A DNA stretch of 32,637 nucleotides from Nitrospira sp. LK70 (GCA_011090425.1 PHGD01000054.1:1-32637), one strand, 5' to 3'; numbered from the stretch's first letter, positions 17,651-25,564 are shown. Program-made: numbers and translations. Notes: generated by a model not told the origin, from the letters alone.

Positions 17651-18320
17651 CGCCTACCTACCTTTCAGGATGGCCAACTGTCTTGAGACACGGGGCGTTG
17701 CGTTCTGTGACAAGACGACGGACTGCTGTTCTCAGACTTTCGCCGGGCCACAATAGCCACAATTTGCGTCTACGCTCATTCTTGTCGAGTCTTGCCGAGA
17801 TGTCATTTAAAAACTGCTTTCGCAGTACAAGCGGATAGACAGGATCTCGTGCGAGACATGCACCGGCTGGAAATGCGGTTCACCAGAATATTGGTATGGT
17901 GCCGTAGCCGGGATAGCATATGGGAGAATCGTGAAACGCCTTGATGGTAATGGAGATTCCTCTTCCTGTCGCTCCAGGACCACCAATCAAGACTCGTTTC
18001 TTCTTGTCTCTCTTTGTCCGTCCTGACTTGGCGTTAACTGTAACACCCTAATAACACCTGGTGGAAGGCCCCCCTCGCCTTGTCGGCAGCTGGGAAGGGC
18101 TTTCCGAGGCGCTCGCTGGAAGCGCTGCAGCAGACGTCAAGGGGCGTACATTGGAAAGGATCGCTGTTAGGTGACGACTCACATCATTCACCGGAGGGGG
18201 GGCTGAGCCCCTACAGATGTGGAATTGGGTCTCTTGGAAGTTAGGGCAGGATGCAAGTGTGAGGCACCGGCTCATTGGTCAGCACCCTGTTCTTATTCAC
18301 TCGCACTGGAAGGAGGCACG
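17651..18320. other. 670-bp stretch without a supported gene
   Basis: It holds the promoter region of the Sel1 gene and, from 17897, the left part of the presumed integrative element. A GGGGC/GCCCC mini-hairpin with loop TGA lies near 18196-18210 and small inverted repeats near 18106-18130. A minus-strand frame of about 50 codons around 17890-18050 encodes a GGPGATGRG sequence that looks P-loop-like, but it has no good start codon. Confidence 0.5.
17897..17914 (+). repeat. Direct repeat of the tRNA-Leu 3' end (putative att site, distal copy)
   Basis: Seventeen of 18 bases match the 3' terminus of tRNA-Leu at 19312-19329, in the same orientation (TGGTGCCG[T/A]AGCCGGGAT). The match stops sharply on both sides, as expected for an attachment-site duplication left by an integrase that uses a tRNA gene. 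Confidence 0.6.
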
Positions 18321-18581
18321 ATGTTCATATTCAGACAACCCCAAGAGGGCCATAAGCTGCGCACTGGCTACCACAGTGCTCTCGCGCTCGGCTCATTGCT
18401 GTGGCTGATTCTGTCGCTGATTGGTTGTTCCTCGTCACGGAAGGAATATGTTGTGGATTATACCCGTGGGAACGATGTGACCGCCCATGGTTCACGCGAA
18501 CTTCCATGCCATACGGAGATGCACTGCCGGATACTGGCTGAGCGCGACGGGGTGCGTTCATATTGGATGGTGTATCAGTGA
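18321..18581 (+). CDS. Small putative lipoprotein
   Basis: The 86-residue product starts at an ATG with a perfect AGGAGG 4 bp upstream. A charged N-terminus and a hydrophobic segment (about 22-36) end in the lipobox LIGC at about residues 34-37, followed by SSS-like residues. Cleavage and lipidation at that cysteine would leave a mature peptide of about 50 residues with two more cysteines (LPCHTEMHC). No known family is recognised. It lies inside the presumed element remnant and ends 13 bp before the recombinase fragment, which runs in the opposite direction. Confidence 0.7.
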   Translation: MFIFRQPQEGHKLRTGYHSALALGSLLWLILSLIGCSSSRKEYVVDYTRGNDVTAHGSRELPCHTEMHCRILAERDGVRSYWMVYQ

Positions 18582-18594
18582 GGGCAGCAACGAA

Positions 18595-18840
18595 TTAGGC
18601 GAGAGACACAATTGTCATTTGCTTCCCGTCCGGTCCAGGGAAGACATGCTTGCTTTCTCCCGCACATTGCTTTGCGGACCCTAGGATTTTGGTCAGCACG
18701 GGTGTTACTCGCAAAATCTTTCTTTCGCCGCTCCTTCGGCTGTCTAAATTCCAATGTCCCCGCTTGGTAGTCCACGTCTGACCACTCTAGCCCCCGGAGT
18801 TCGGACGCCCGGCGGACTGTCGCTCTGGTCAAGGGTTTAG
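18595..18840 (-). pseudogene. Frameshifted fragment of a tyrosine recombinase (phage-type integrase), catalytic domain
   Basis: One frame encodes the box-I region RRASELRGLEWSDVDYQ and AGTLEFRQPKERRKKD, the usual environment of the first catalytic arginine and the beta-hairpin lysine. A shift near 18712-18722 moves the homology to another frame, which reads RVTPVLTKILGSAKQ and KHVFPGPDGKQM and stops at 18595. Everything N-terminal, the HxxR motif and the nucleophilic tyrosine are missing, so the fragment cannot be active. Its location next to tRNA-Leu and its 3'-end duplication points to the integrase that once inserted the local element. The exact boundaries are uncertain. Confidence 0.75.
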
Positions 18841-19043
18841 TGTGCCAAGACCGAGAAATAGCTAGGGCAAAATGAGCAGTCGAGATACCATGGTATGCGG
18901 CGCTAGACCAGGATAATACAGCTATTCTGGGCGTGCATCCGGGGTGCAGCGGGCCCACTACGCCGTGGCTTGTACCCAACGAACGCGGGGCTGATGTTCC
19001 CAGAGGACTACTAGTAAACTTCGAAAAACGTATAGGAGGCCCT

Positions 19044-19241
19044 ATGGCGTTTGACGACGCATTCCGTGCCCGGTTTATGGCAGGTCAAGCCGACGAGGCG
19101 GAGATCCTCGAAGCTCTAGCCGATGGACTACGGACCGGCATGGTCTGGTGCGCCAGAGGGTACTATAGGCGCCTGGCGCAGACGCTGATAGATGGCGGAT
19201 GGGTCACAGCACGCGGGGACATCATCCGCCGGAGGAGTTAA
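19044..19241 (+). CDS. Small hypothetical protein (65 aa)
   Basis: The start at 19044 is favoured over upstream in-frame codons because AGGAGG lies 4 bp before the ATG. The product is mostly helical in character with an acidic-then-basic pattern: an AFDDAFRARFMAGQADEAEIL segment, a central RTGMVWCARGYYRRLAQTLIDGG segment, and a strongly basic tail (RRRS). No family is recognised. Its position between a decayed integrase and tRNA-Leu suggests that it is cargo or a regulatory leftover of a mobile element. Confidence 0.55.
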   Translation: MAFDDAFRARFMAGQADEAEILEALADGLRTGMVWCARGYYRRLAQTLIDGGWVTARGDIIRRRS

Positions 19242-19311
19242 CCATAAGAGGTTAGTGATGTCTGATCTTAACCACACAGACGAGCGGATCTATAAGATGT
19301 ATCCCCGTGGT

Positions 19312-19329
19312 TGGTGCCGAAGCCGGGAT
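19312..19329 (+). repeat. Direct repeat within the tRNA-Leu 3' end (putative att site, tRNA copy)
   Basis: This is the tRNA-internal partner of the 18-bp sequence at 17897-17914. It covers the CCA end, the discriminator base, the 3' acceptor strand and the first bases of the T-stem, a classical target for tyrosine recombinases. Confidence 0.6.
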
Positions 19330-19398
19330 TTGAACCCGGACACCCGTGAGGGCGCTAGACCCTGAATCTAGTGCGTCTGCCAGTTCCGCCACTTCGGC
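19312..19398 (-). tRNA. tRNA-Leu(CAG)
   Basis: Read on the minus strand, the 87-nt sequence folds into a cloverleaf. The acceptor stem GCCGAAG/CTTCGGC is perfect and followed by A and an encoded CCA. The anticodon stem CTAGA/TCTAG encloses the loop TTCAGGG, giving anticodon CAG (decodes CUG). The T-arm GGGTTCAAATCCC region is standard, and the long variable arm of class II tRNAs is present. Confidence 0.96.
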
Positions 19399-19439
19399 CC
19401 TAGGCGATGTTGAAAGAACCCGTCAGCTTCGTTCACGTT

Positions 19440-19540
19440 TCGCTCAAGGTTTCGACGCACCGGCGAAGAGTACACCTCAACCTTTCGCTTATTGCTGCTT
19501 CGCTGAACAGCCTTTTTGAACATCCTCGAAAGCGATAAAA
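19440..19540. repeat. Possible dispersed intergenic repeat
   Basis: This non-coding stretch between the tRNA and the helicase-like gene has the look of a repeat relic: a TTTCGACGCACCGGCGAAG segment, a CCTCAACCTTTCGCTTATTG segment and a CAGCCTTTTTGAACATCC segment in a row. The impression rests on general familiarity with intergenic repeats in this kind of genome, not on a second copy in the window. Confidence 0.25.
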
Positions 19541-19677
19541 ATACCCTGACCCTCGTTCGTCGTCACCCTGCGGCCTCGTGTAAGACCGGTTGAGCGTGCC
19601 AAGAGGTCAGCCCTCAAAGGAGTCGGATTATCCTGAATTCTCGTTACCCACGTCAAGCAACTGTCAGGGGCAGCTGC

Positions 19678-21174
19678 TCAATGTGCGATACGGGTGGTCG
19701 CCTGAGACGGAGCCCACTGTCTCGCTGCAGCTATGTCACGTGGATCGCCGCTGACGATGACGCGTTCGCGTACAAGTCCGGCGGCAGCCAGAAGCGAAGG
19801 CACGGCGATCCACGGGGCCTCATCGACCATTAAGACATCGAAGCGCACCCGGCCGAACAAAGGATCGCTCGCGACTCGCGTGGATGTGGCGGCAACAACT
19901 CGTCGATTCTGCAGGAAGGCCTGGCGGTTCGGATTCTCCTCGGCAAGCATCAGCTCACGAACCTTTTTCGTACCACCGAGTTTTGCGATGTGCTCCTTGA
20001 GTCCGTCAAACTCGGCTCGCATCCCTCTGGGAACGGCCGCCTCCGGAGCCAACTGCTGAATGTTCGTTTTGGCGACATCGAGTTCTTTGTTCAGTTGATC
20101 CATCTGAGCCTGATACAACGAGCAGTACTGTTTGAGGGACTCCGCATTCTTCCCCACCGCCTGCATCGTCAGACGTTGAAACAAGGGTAGGTTTTCGAAC
20201 TCCTCGAGTGTCTTCCGGACATCGGCCATTCTCACTTGAAGATCTCGCACTTGTGTGACGAGGCGCCATTCCAACAGGCGGACTTCGTCCAGGTCTTGCT
20301 GTTTCGCTTCTTTCTGAGACAAAAACGGTGCGAGTTTTCGGAAGCGGTCGTACTTCTGTTTCAAGGAGGCCTTGTCACCCTGTGACTTGGCATAGAATTG
20401 ATGCCTTTGCGCCTCGAACCCCAGTTCCTGAAGGTCGACGCCGCCGGCTTGCGAAGCAATCGGGAGTTCATACCGAGTGATCCACGTTTTGTGGTTCAGT
20501 CCGCCGGCCTTCATGGTACGCCCCACGATCCCTACAATCTCATCGCATGCCTGGTGATCGGGACTGATCAGGAGTATGCGTTTGTTGCCGCGAATGAGTT
20601 CCATCGCCAGACTAGCGAGCTTTTGACGGCGGAACGGCCGGTCATCCGACCACACAGCTGTGAAGACTGATGAGGCGGAGGGGAATGTTGCGACCTGATC
20701 TTCCTGCACCTGTAACAGCGACGCTAACCGCTCGGCCGACCCGAGGTGATATTGGTCCGGCTTCGCCAGCATTTCTTTCAGACGGAAGGTCGACATAGTG
20801 ACCAGGCCGACCTGATCTGGAATGAGAGTGACAGAAGAAACTTCGGCTCCAAGGGCATCGACCAGCTGGACAAGTATGCTGTTCCCGGTCTGCTGGAGCA
20901 CAATTCCTTCCGTCGTGTCCGCTTCGTTGGTGGGGACGATGGACACCGGAAGATCGGCGCATAGCGTGACCTCAGCGGGCACCATAAACTCGTACAGATG
21001 GAGATCGCCTGTTGTCTGCAGTAGGCGACCTTGCGACGCCACGACAGGAGCGTCCTGCTCTGTTTCAGACAGACGGACTTGCTCCGCTTCGAGCCGGCTG
21101 ATCCACGATTCGATGAGGTCCGTTGCAGTCATCGGGACTGAGCTCAGCTGCATTTCACGGCGAGGAAGGGTCAT
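19678..21174 (-). CDS. Degenerate SF1 (Upf1/IGHMBP2/DNA2-like) helicase-related protein lacking P-loop and second RecA domain
   Basis: The 498-residue protein has an N-terminal beta-rich part (about 40-130), then a RecA-like domain interrupted by a coiled-coil insertion (about 255-400). The order of segments matches SF1 helicases: ILLISPDHQACDEIV (about 200-214) for motif Ia, a RRVVAATSTRVAS segment before motif II, DEA at 451-453 (FDVLMVDEAPWI) for Walker B, and SGDPRD (about 475-480) for motif III. The Walker A position (about 172-186, VWSDDRPFRRQKL) has no GxxGxGK[ST]. The protein ends 18 residues after motif III, so motifs IV-VI are absent. ATP hydrolysis and unwinding are unlikely; a binding or regulatory role is an inference. 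A weak GAAGGG precedes the ATG, and internal starts are possible. Confidence 0.75.
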   Translation of the reverse strand: MTLPRREMQLSSVPMTATDLIESWISRLEAEQVRLSETEQDAPVVASQGRLLQTTGDLHLYEFMVPAEVTLCADLPVSIVPTNEADTTEGIVLQQTGNSILVQLVDALGAEVSSVTLIPDQVGLVTMSTFRLKEMLAKPDQYHLGSAERLASLLQVQEDQVATFPSASSVFTAVWSDDRPFRRQKLASLAMELIRGNKRILLISPDHQACDEIVGIVGRTMKAGGLNHKTWITRYELPIASQAGGVDLQELGFEAQRHQFYAKSQGDKASLKQKYDRFRKLAPFLSQKEAKQQDLDEVRLLEWRLVTQVRDLQVRMADVRKTLEEFENLPLFQRLTMQAVGKNAESLKQYCSLYQAQMDQLNKELDVAKTNIQQLAPEAAVPRGMRAEFDGLKEHIAKLGGTKKVRELMLAEENPNRQAFLQNRRVVAATSTRVASDPLFGRVRFDVLMVDEAPWIAVPSLLAAAGLVRERVIVSGDPRDIAAARQWAPSQATTRIAH

Positions 21175-21225
21175 AATAAATGCCCTTCGCGCTACCTGTC
21201 CACCATTGGGACCGAGAAGTTGCCC

Positions 21226-21255
21226 TTGTCTTCACGACCACATCTTGTCTAGAAT
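21226..21255 (+). promoter_or_regulatory. Putative sigma-70 promoter of the small gene at 21279
   Basis: TTGTCT (21226-21231) and TAGAAT (21250-21255) are spaced by 18 bp, and the predicted transcript would start about 15 bp before the GTG start and its ribosome-binding site. Confidence 0.4.
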
Positions 21256-21278
21256 GAGCGCCTTCTGTGGAGGAACCT

Positions 21279-21548
21279 GTGAAGGGCTTACGGTTTGAGC
21301 GGATCGCCAAAGGACGGCACTACAACGTGGTCTTCCATATCGGCAGCACCTACATACCCGTGAGTGACGAGACGGTAGAAGAACTCAAAGAGCAAAGCCT
21401 GCTCTCGACCGAACGATTTTTGGATGTCCTCATCGACCGGGTCGGCTATTCATCCTACCTGAAGGATCAGATCCGCAACGAACTCAAAGCGACGGGCGAT
21501 CCCACCACGCAGATCACCGTCTTGCAAGGTGCCATCCGCGAGCTGTAA
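21279..21548 (+). CDS. Small hypothetical protein (89 aa)
   Basis: A GTG start at 21279 is chosen because GGAGG (21269-21273) lies 5 bp upstream; another GTG at 21267 would overlap this site. The product begins MKGLRFERIAKGRHYNVVFHIG. It has a beta-rich first third followed by helices rich in Glu and Leu (VEELKEQSLLSTERFLDVLI). There are no cysteines, no signal peptide and no recognised domain. It is divergent from the helicase-like gene with about 100 bp between starts and converges on the TPR gene. Function unknown. Confidence 0.7.
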   Translation: MKGLRFERIAKGRHYNVVFHIGSTYIPVSDETVEELKEQSLLSTERFLDVLIDRVGYSSYLKDQIRNELKATGDPTTQITVLQGAIREL

Positions 21549-21601
21549 GGCACGGCTTCGTCGTTCGTGAATCGCACTCGGCGAGCACCGGCCCTATTCC
21601 T

Positions 21602-22633
21602 TCAATCCCCGACCTGCCCTTGCTGGAACAACTGGTTCATGATCTGATTCTTTTTCTCGGGATCGCGATAGTACTTCAGAGCTTTGGTGTAGTTTTCCAT
21701 CGCGCTCTGGTGCTTGCCACGCAGGGCATAAATTTCAGCGATGCCGTGATAGGCCCGCGCATCTTCCTCATTGCATTTAAGCGCCCGGTTGAACATGTCC
21801 GTCGCTTCCTGAAGTCTATGCTTGCCTAATGCCAGCCACCCGAGCGCGGAATGGGCGGGGCCGCAGTCGGGATCTGCGTTGAGTGCGTCTTGATAACTCT
21901 TGTGCGCGAGGTCCAGGCGTCCCCGCACTTCGTAGAGTCCGCCCAGCGCGAAGTGGACTTCGGCATCCTGTGGGTTCAGGTTCAAGGCGGTCTTGTAGGA
22001 TTGCACGGCCGGCTCCATCTTCCCCTGCTCTGCGAGAGCACAGGCGAGATTGGAATGTGCTGCCGAATCGTTGGGCGTGAGCTTCACCACCTCCCGGTAT
22101 TCTTTGATCGCCATTTCCAGGCGCCCTTGATCTTGATACGCGACCCCTAGATTCATCCGTGCCGGCGCGTAGTCCGGGGCGAGTCGGACGGCTTCACGAT
22201 ACCCCTTGATCGCCATTTCAAGATGACCGGCACGTTCGTGAACCTGTGCCAGAAAGTAATGCGGATAGGCAGATTGGGGGAGTAACCGAGCGGCGTCCGA
22301 GTAGGGTCTCATGGATTGCTCCGAGTGACCAGATTGCGCCAGAAATATTCCCATGACCAAACAGCAGTAGCCATTGTCCGGATACCGATCGAGCAGATTC
22401 TCCACCCACGTTCTCACGGTCGCAATGTCTTTCGCCACGTCGAGGCAGAGCGCATGGGCTTTCCAGGCATCCGCAAACCGACCCTGCAAGAGATACACGA
22501 CGTTTCGTGCGAAGAGAGGACGTGGATCCTTTGCCCCGTCCGGATCTCGGCTCCAATCCAACGACTCAGCGAACAAGGTGTCCCATGCTCCCACCACGAT
22601 GGCGGCTTCACATTGTTGCTGATAGGTGCTCAT
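21602..22633 (-). CDS. TPR-repeat protein
   Basis: The 343-residue cytoplasmic protein contains about seven tetratricopeptide repeats from roughly residue 90 to 325, with the standard pattern A-x2-NLGxAYxxxGxxxxAIxxYxxAxxLxP. The clearest units are ARMNLGVAYQDQGRLEMAIKEYREVVKLTPN and the unit after it, HSNLACALAEQGKMEPAVQSYKTALNLNPQ. The first 90 residues are less regular, with a Cys/Trp-containing helical region. There is no signal peptide. Its start lies 16 bp after the stop of the ThyX-like gene on the same strand, so the two are very probably co-transcribed and may work together. TPRs mediate protein-protein contacts; the partner is unknown. Confidence 0.93.
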   Translation of the reverse strand: MSTYQQQCEAAIVVGAWDTLFAESLDWSRDPDGAKDPRPLFARNVVYLLQGRFADAWKAHALCLDVAKDIATVRTWVENLLDRYPDNGYCCLVMGIFLAQSGHSEQSMRPYSDAARLLPQSAYPHYFLAQVHERAGHLEMAIKGYREAVRLAPDYAPARMNLGVAYQDQGRLEMAIKEYREVVKLTPNDSAAHSNLACALAEQGKMEPAVQSYKTALNLNPQDAEVHFALGGLYEVRGRLDLAHKSYQDALNADPDCGPAHSALGWLALGKHRLQEATDMFNRALKCNEEDARAYHGIAEIYALRGKHQSAMENYTKALKYYRDPEKKNQIMNQLFQQGQVGD

Positions 22634-22649
22634 GTCCGATGCGCGGATC

Positions 22650-24137
22650 TTACCGAGTCAGTGCGTCTTCGACATCAGGTGGTGTCGCCTGGATAGCTTC
22701 GCCGAGGAACGGAAATTTCTCGGCCAGCTGCTGCTTCATCTGCCAGGCAACCGTTCTGTACGACCAATGGCCCTTCACACCGGACCGGAGTTTGGCGATA
22801 TACTCCGCTTCGGCGTAGTCCATCTTGAACAAACAGCGCACCTTGAAGCCGAACGGAATGGCGTAGAGTGAGGCTTCCTGATCCTTATTCTTGAGTGACT
22901 CGATATCCTGACGCACGGCATCCATCGCCTGTCGATACTCCTGATCCAGCCCCGCCTTAATAAGCAGCGGCGGCACGTCATAGCCGTGAAGAGTGGTGAA
23001 GTTTTGCTGGACTTGCTGGCATCGCCGATGGCGGTGCAGATCCCGCCAGGCGCCGATGTCCATCAGGATATCGAAGTTGAATGCATAGCCGCTGCGGAAC
23101 TCCTTGACAAGTTCATCGTACGGCCCGCGCTGTCTCGTGGCGACTTCGATGGTCGACTGTTTCTCCTTCTCAGACCACTCTCTCACGACCTCGAGTATCT
23201 TCCGGTACGGGGCCTGCGACACGCGATAGAGGAGCGTCGTGACAATTTCGTCGAGCGGCTGATGTGGGTCAATCAGCTCGACCGACTCCACGGCACCCCA
23301 CGTACCGGGTTGATCCAACCCTGTGCCGCGTAATGCTGCTTTGGCATGGCGGGCCAAATCGGAGTAGACCGCTTCTTGATAGGCGTTCTCTTTCGCATGC
23401 CGTGCCAATGTCGGAGCCAGAGGATCGTTCAATCCTGAGGCCTGACCACAGAGTTCGCCCCACAGATTCACCGGCGGCCGCTGGCAGGCCTCTTTCAAAT
23501 CCTCACCGATCGCCCGCAGTTCCGGCAATTGCGACGACAACAGGCGCGTCATCTGTTTTTCCAAGGTCCGGATGCTGACGACTTGCCCTACGTTGGTCTT
23601 TGCCGCAAGAGGAAGCAGGTACCGGGTGACATCAAACGCGCGTGCCCCGATTGTCCTCTGATAATCGGCAGATTTCATGGACTCCGGACGTGGCTCCCGT
23701 TCAGAGAGGTATGCGCTCAAGGGATCGTGCAGCAATCGATAAATTTCAGACAGACTGCGGAGAATGCCTTCATAGAGAGCTTCCGTTTCGCTGCCTCGGA
23801 TCTGGCCCGGCACAAACCACCTGCTCGAGGCAAAATTCTGATAGCGGCTCGATTTCGCCTGGCCGTCCCAGAGCGCCTCGTCCTCCAAGCGAATGGCGGC
23901 GAGTTCCGAGATGTCTTCAAAACAGATGATGACGTGGCCGAGATCGGCGATCGACGCATGACCGTAATCGAAGTAAAACTGCTCCCAGAACTTTTCCGAG
24001 GAATGTCCATGAACCCACCGGATGCTTTCTTCGATGGAATCGGGCGACCGGCTGTAGCGGGCCAGCGCATAAGCAGATTTCTCCGGGGGCATGGGAGCGA
24101 TGGCCACGACTCGGCGACCTGATTGGTTTTGACTCAT
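22650..24137 (-). CDS. ThyX-like protein with two Thy1-type halves, signature motif degenerate
   Basis: The protein has 495 residues, about twice the usual ThyX length. Two copies of a Thy1-like pattern are visible. Half one (about 15-220) contains HASIADLGHVIICFEDISELA, then SSRYQNF, then a SIRTLEKQMTRLLSSQLPELR helix. Half two (about 260-480) contains YELVKEF-like helices, RHRRCQQVQQNFT and a VRCLFKMDYAEAEYIAKLRS helix. The ThyX signature RHRxxSxNExSxR is reduced to SxR in half one and to RHR in half two, so dUMP methylation with FAD is doubtful. Automatic annotation would call it FAD-dependent thymidylate synthase. It is divergent from hisS and probably co-transcribed with the TPR gene. 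Confidence 0.75.
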   Translation of the reverse strand: MSQNQSGRRVVAIAPMPPEKSAYALARYSRSPDSIEESIRWVHGHSSEKFWEQFYFDYGHASIADLGHVIICFEDISELAAIRLEDEALWDGQAKSSRYQNFASSRWFVPGQIRGSETEALYEGILRSLSEIYRLLHDPLSAYLSEREPRPESMKSADYQRTIGARAFDVTRYLLPLAAKTNVGQVVSIRTLEKQMTRLLSSQLPELRAIGEDLKEACQRPPVNLWGELCGQASGLNDPLAPTLARHAKENAYQEAVYSDLARHAKAALRGTGLDQPGTWGAVESVELIDPHQPLDEIVTTLLYRVSQAPYRKILEVVREWSEKEKQSTIEVATRQRGPYDELVKEFRSGYAFNFDILMDIGAWRDLHRHRRCQQVQQNFTTLHGYDVPPLLIKAGLDQEYRQAMDAVRQDIESLKNKDQEASLYAIPFGFKVRCLFKMDYAEAEYIAKLRSGVKGHWSYRTVAWQMKQQLAEKFPFLGEAIQATPPDVEDALTR

Positions 24138-24216
24138 AAAAAGGCTTTCACATCGTATCGAACCATAGGTCGCGCACTATACCTCTCACGTCAACATGGC
24201 GCAAGTTGCCGGTCCG

Positions 24217-24246
24217 TTGACTTGCCTCGAAAGGCGCCGCTATAGT
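24217..24246 (+). promoter_or_regulatory. Putative sigma-70 promoter of hisS
   Basis: TTGACT (24217-24222) and TATAGT (24241-24246) are separated by 18 bp. This predicts a leader of about 40 nt before the hisS ATG and its GGAGG. Confidence 0.6.
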
Positions 24247-24295
24247 CCGCACGAACTGGGTTCTGTAACACACATCCTTGTATGGAGGTGACCAG

Positions 24296-25564
24296 ATGTC
24301 CCTGATCAAGGGCATCAAAGGTGCCAAAGATCTGTTGCCGGACGAGACGCCCCGTTGGCGCCTCATCGAAGAGGCTGCCAGACGGTGGGCCCACCGCTAT
24401 GGATTTCGTGAAATTCGCATTCCGATCTTTGAAGTGACTGCCTTGTTTGCACGGAGCATCGGCGCATCGACCGATATTGTCGAGAAGGAGATGTACACGT
24501 TCCAGGATCGGGACGGTACCTCGCTGACCCTTCGACCTGAAGGGACCGCCGGGACAGTTCGAGCCTATATTGAACACAATCGGTCCTCTCTCCCTGTTCC
24601 TCAGAAGTACTTTTATTTCGGGCCGATGTTTCGTCACGAGAGGCCTCAAGCAGGCCGGCTGCGGCAATTTCATCAGTTTGGCATCGAATCGCTTGGTATG
24701 GCTGACCCTCAGGCTGATGTGGAGGTCATTGCCCTCCTCTGGCGAATCCTGTCTGATCTCGATCTGCCAGATCTCACTTTGGAGATTAACAACCTCGGCT
24801 ATGTCGCTGATCGAGACACCTATCGGCCCCACCTCGTGAGCTACCTCAAGCAGCATGAATCCGGCCTTTGTGCGAATTGCCGACATCGCATCGAAGCGAA
24901 TCCTCTGCGCGTCCTTGACTGCAAAGTCCCTGAGTGTCGGGCGATTACAGAGACCGCTCCGCGGTTAACTGACTCCCTTTCTGAGGCAGCTCGTTCGTAC
25001 TTCACACGAGTTTTATCCGGCCTTGATGTCGTGAAGATTCCCTACTCGTTGAATCATCGACTCGTTCGAGGTCTCGATTACTACAACCTCACCACCTTTG
25101 AGGTTACTGCAACTAACTTGGGGGCTCAGAATGCTGTAGGGGCCGGTGGACGGTACGATGGATTGGTTGAAACGCTCGGAGGGCCGTCTACCCCGGCTGT
25201 GGGTTTTGCCGTCGGTCTTGAAAGAGTGGCGATGTTGTTGCCTGAGTCCGCGGTCAAAAAGATTCCACATGCTGTGACTGTGTATGTCGCCGGCTTCGGC
25301 GGTGACGGTGCTGTGGCTGGCCTCACGGCTCTCGAAGAACTGCGTCTTGCCGGGCTCCAAGCCGTCTCCGATTTTCGATCCATCACCTTGAAGGCTCACT
25401 TACGACAAGCAGATCGTTTAGGCTGTCGGTTCACCCTCATCATCGGCGATGACGAAGTCGCAAAAGAGTCTGGTATTCTTCGCGATATGGAGACCAAGGT
25501 ACAGTCTGATGTGAGCCTCTCCGCCCTAAGTCCTCAGATTCGCTCTCTCGTTTCCGCCTCCTGA
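24296..25564 (+). CDS. hisS: Histidyl-tRNA synthetase
   Basis: HisRS charges tRNA-His with histidine in the cytoplasm. The 422-residue protein has the normal length for the class II enzyme. It starts with the typical GIKGAKDLLPDE. Motif 2 (FRHERPQAGRLRQFHQFG) lies near residue 110, the histidine-binding HisA motif (VRGLDYYNLTTFE) near 255-270, and motif 3 (GFAVGLERV) near 300. The C-terminal anticodon-binding domain occupies about 325-420. The ATG at 24296 is preceded by GGAGG with a 7-bp spacing; an upstream TTG in frame would overlap this site and is rejected. A promoter is visible upstream. The following DsrE-like genes have their own promoter. Confidence 0.97.
   Translation: MSLIKGIKGAKDLLPDETPRWRLIEEAARRWAHRYGFREIRIPIFEVTALFARSIGASTDIVEKEMYTFQDRDGTSLTLRPEGTAGTVRAYIEHNRSSLPVPQKYFYFGPMFRHERPQAGRLRQFHQFGIESLGMADPQADVEVIALLWRILSDLDLPDLTLEINNLGYVADRDTYRPHLVSYLKQHESGLCANCRHRIEANPLRVLDCKVPECRAITETAPRLTDSLSEAARSYFTRVLSGLDVVKIPYSLNHRLVRGLDYYNLTTFEVTATNLGAQNAVGAGGRYDGLVETLGGPSTPAVGFAVGLERVAMLLPESAVKKIPHAVTVYVAGFGGDGAVAGLTALEELRLAGLQAVSDFRSITLKAHLRQADRLGCRFTLIIGDDEVAKESGILRDMETKVQSDVSLSALSPQIRSLVSAS

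Larger units (their letters stand above)
17897..19329. mobile_element. Remnant integrative element at tRNA-Leu(CAG)
   Basis: About 1.4 kb lies between two copies of the tRNA 3'-end sequence. It contains a decayed tyrosine recombinase fragment, a small lipoprotein gene and a 65-codon gene of unknown function. This is the usual signature of an element inserted into a tRNA gene and then largely deleted. The tRNA itself remains complete, as is normal because the element restores its 3' end. The interpretation is an inference from the repeats plus the recombinase fragment. Confidence 0.55.

Noticed and set aside
16963-17838. Plus-strand open frame of 291 codons
   Set aside because: It is antisense to the Sel1 gene, Arg/Ser/Pro-rich and without a family; the Sel1 gene with signal peptide is the real one.
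17890-18050. Minus-strand frame with a P-loop-like GGPGATGRG
   Set aside because: About 50 codons, no good start codon or ribosome-binding site, and the motif lacks the GK[ST] lysine.
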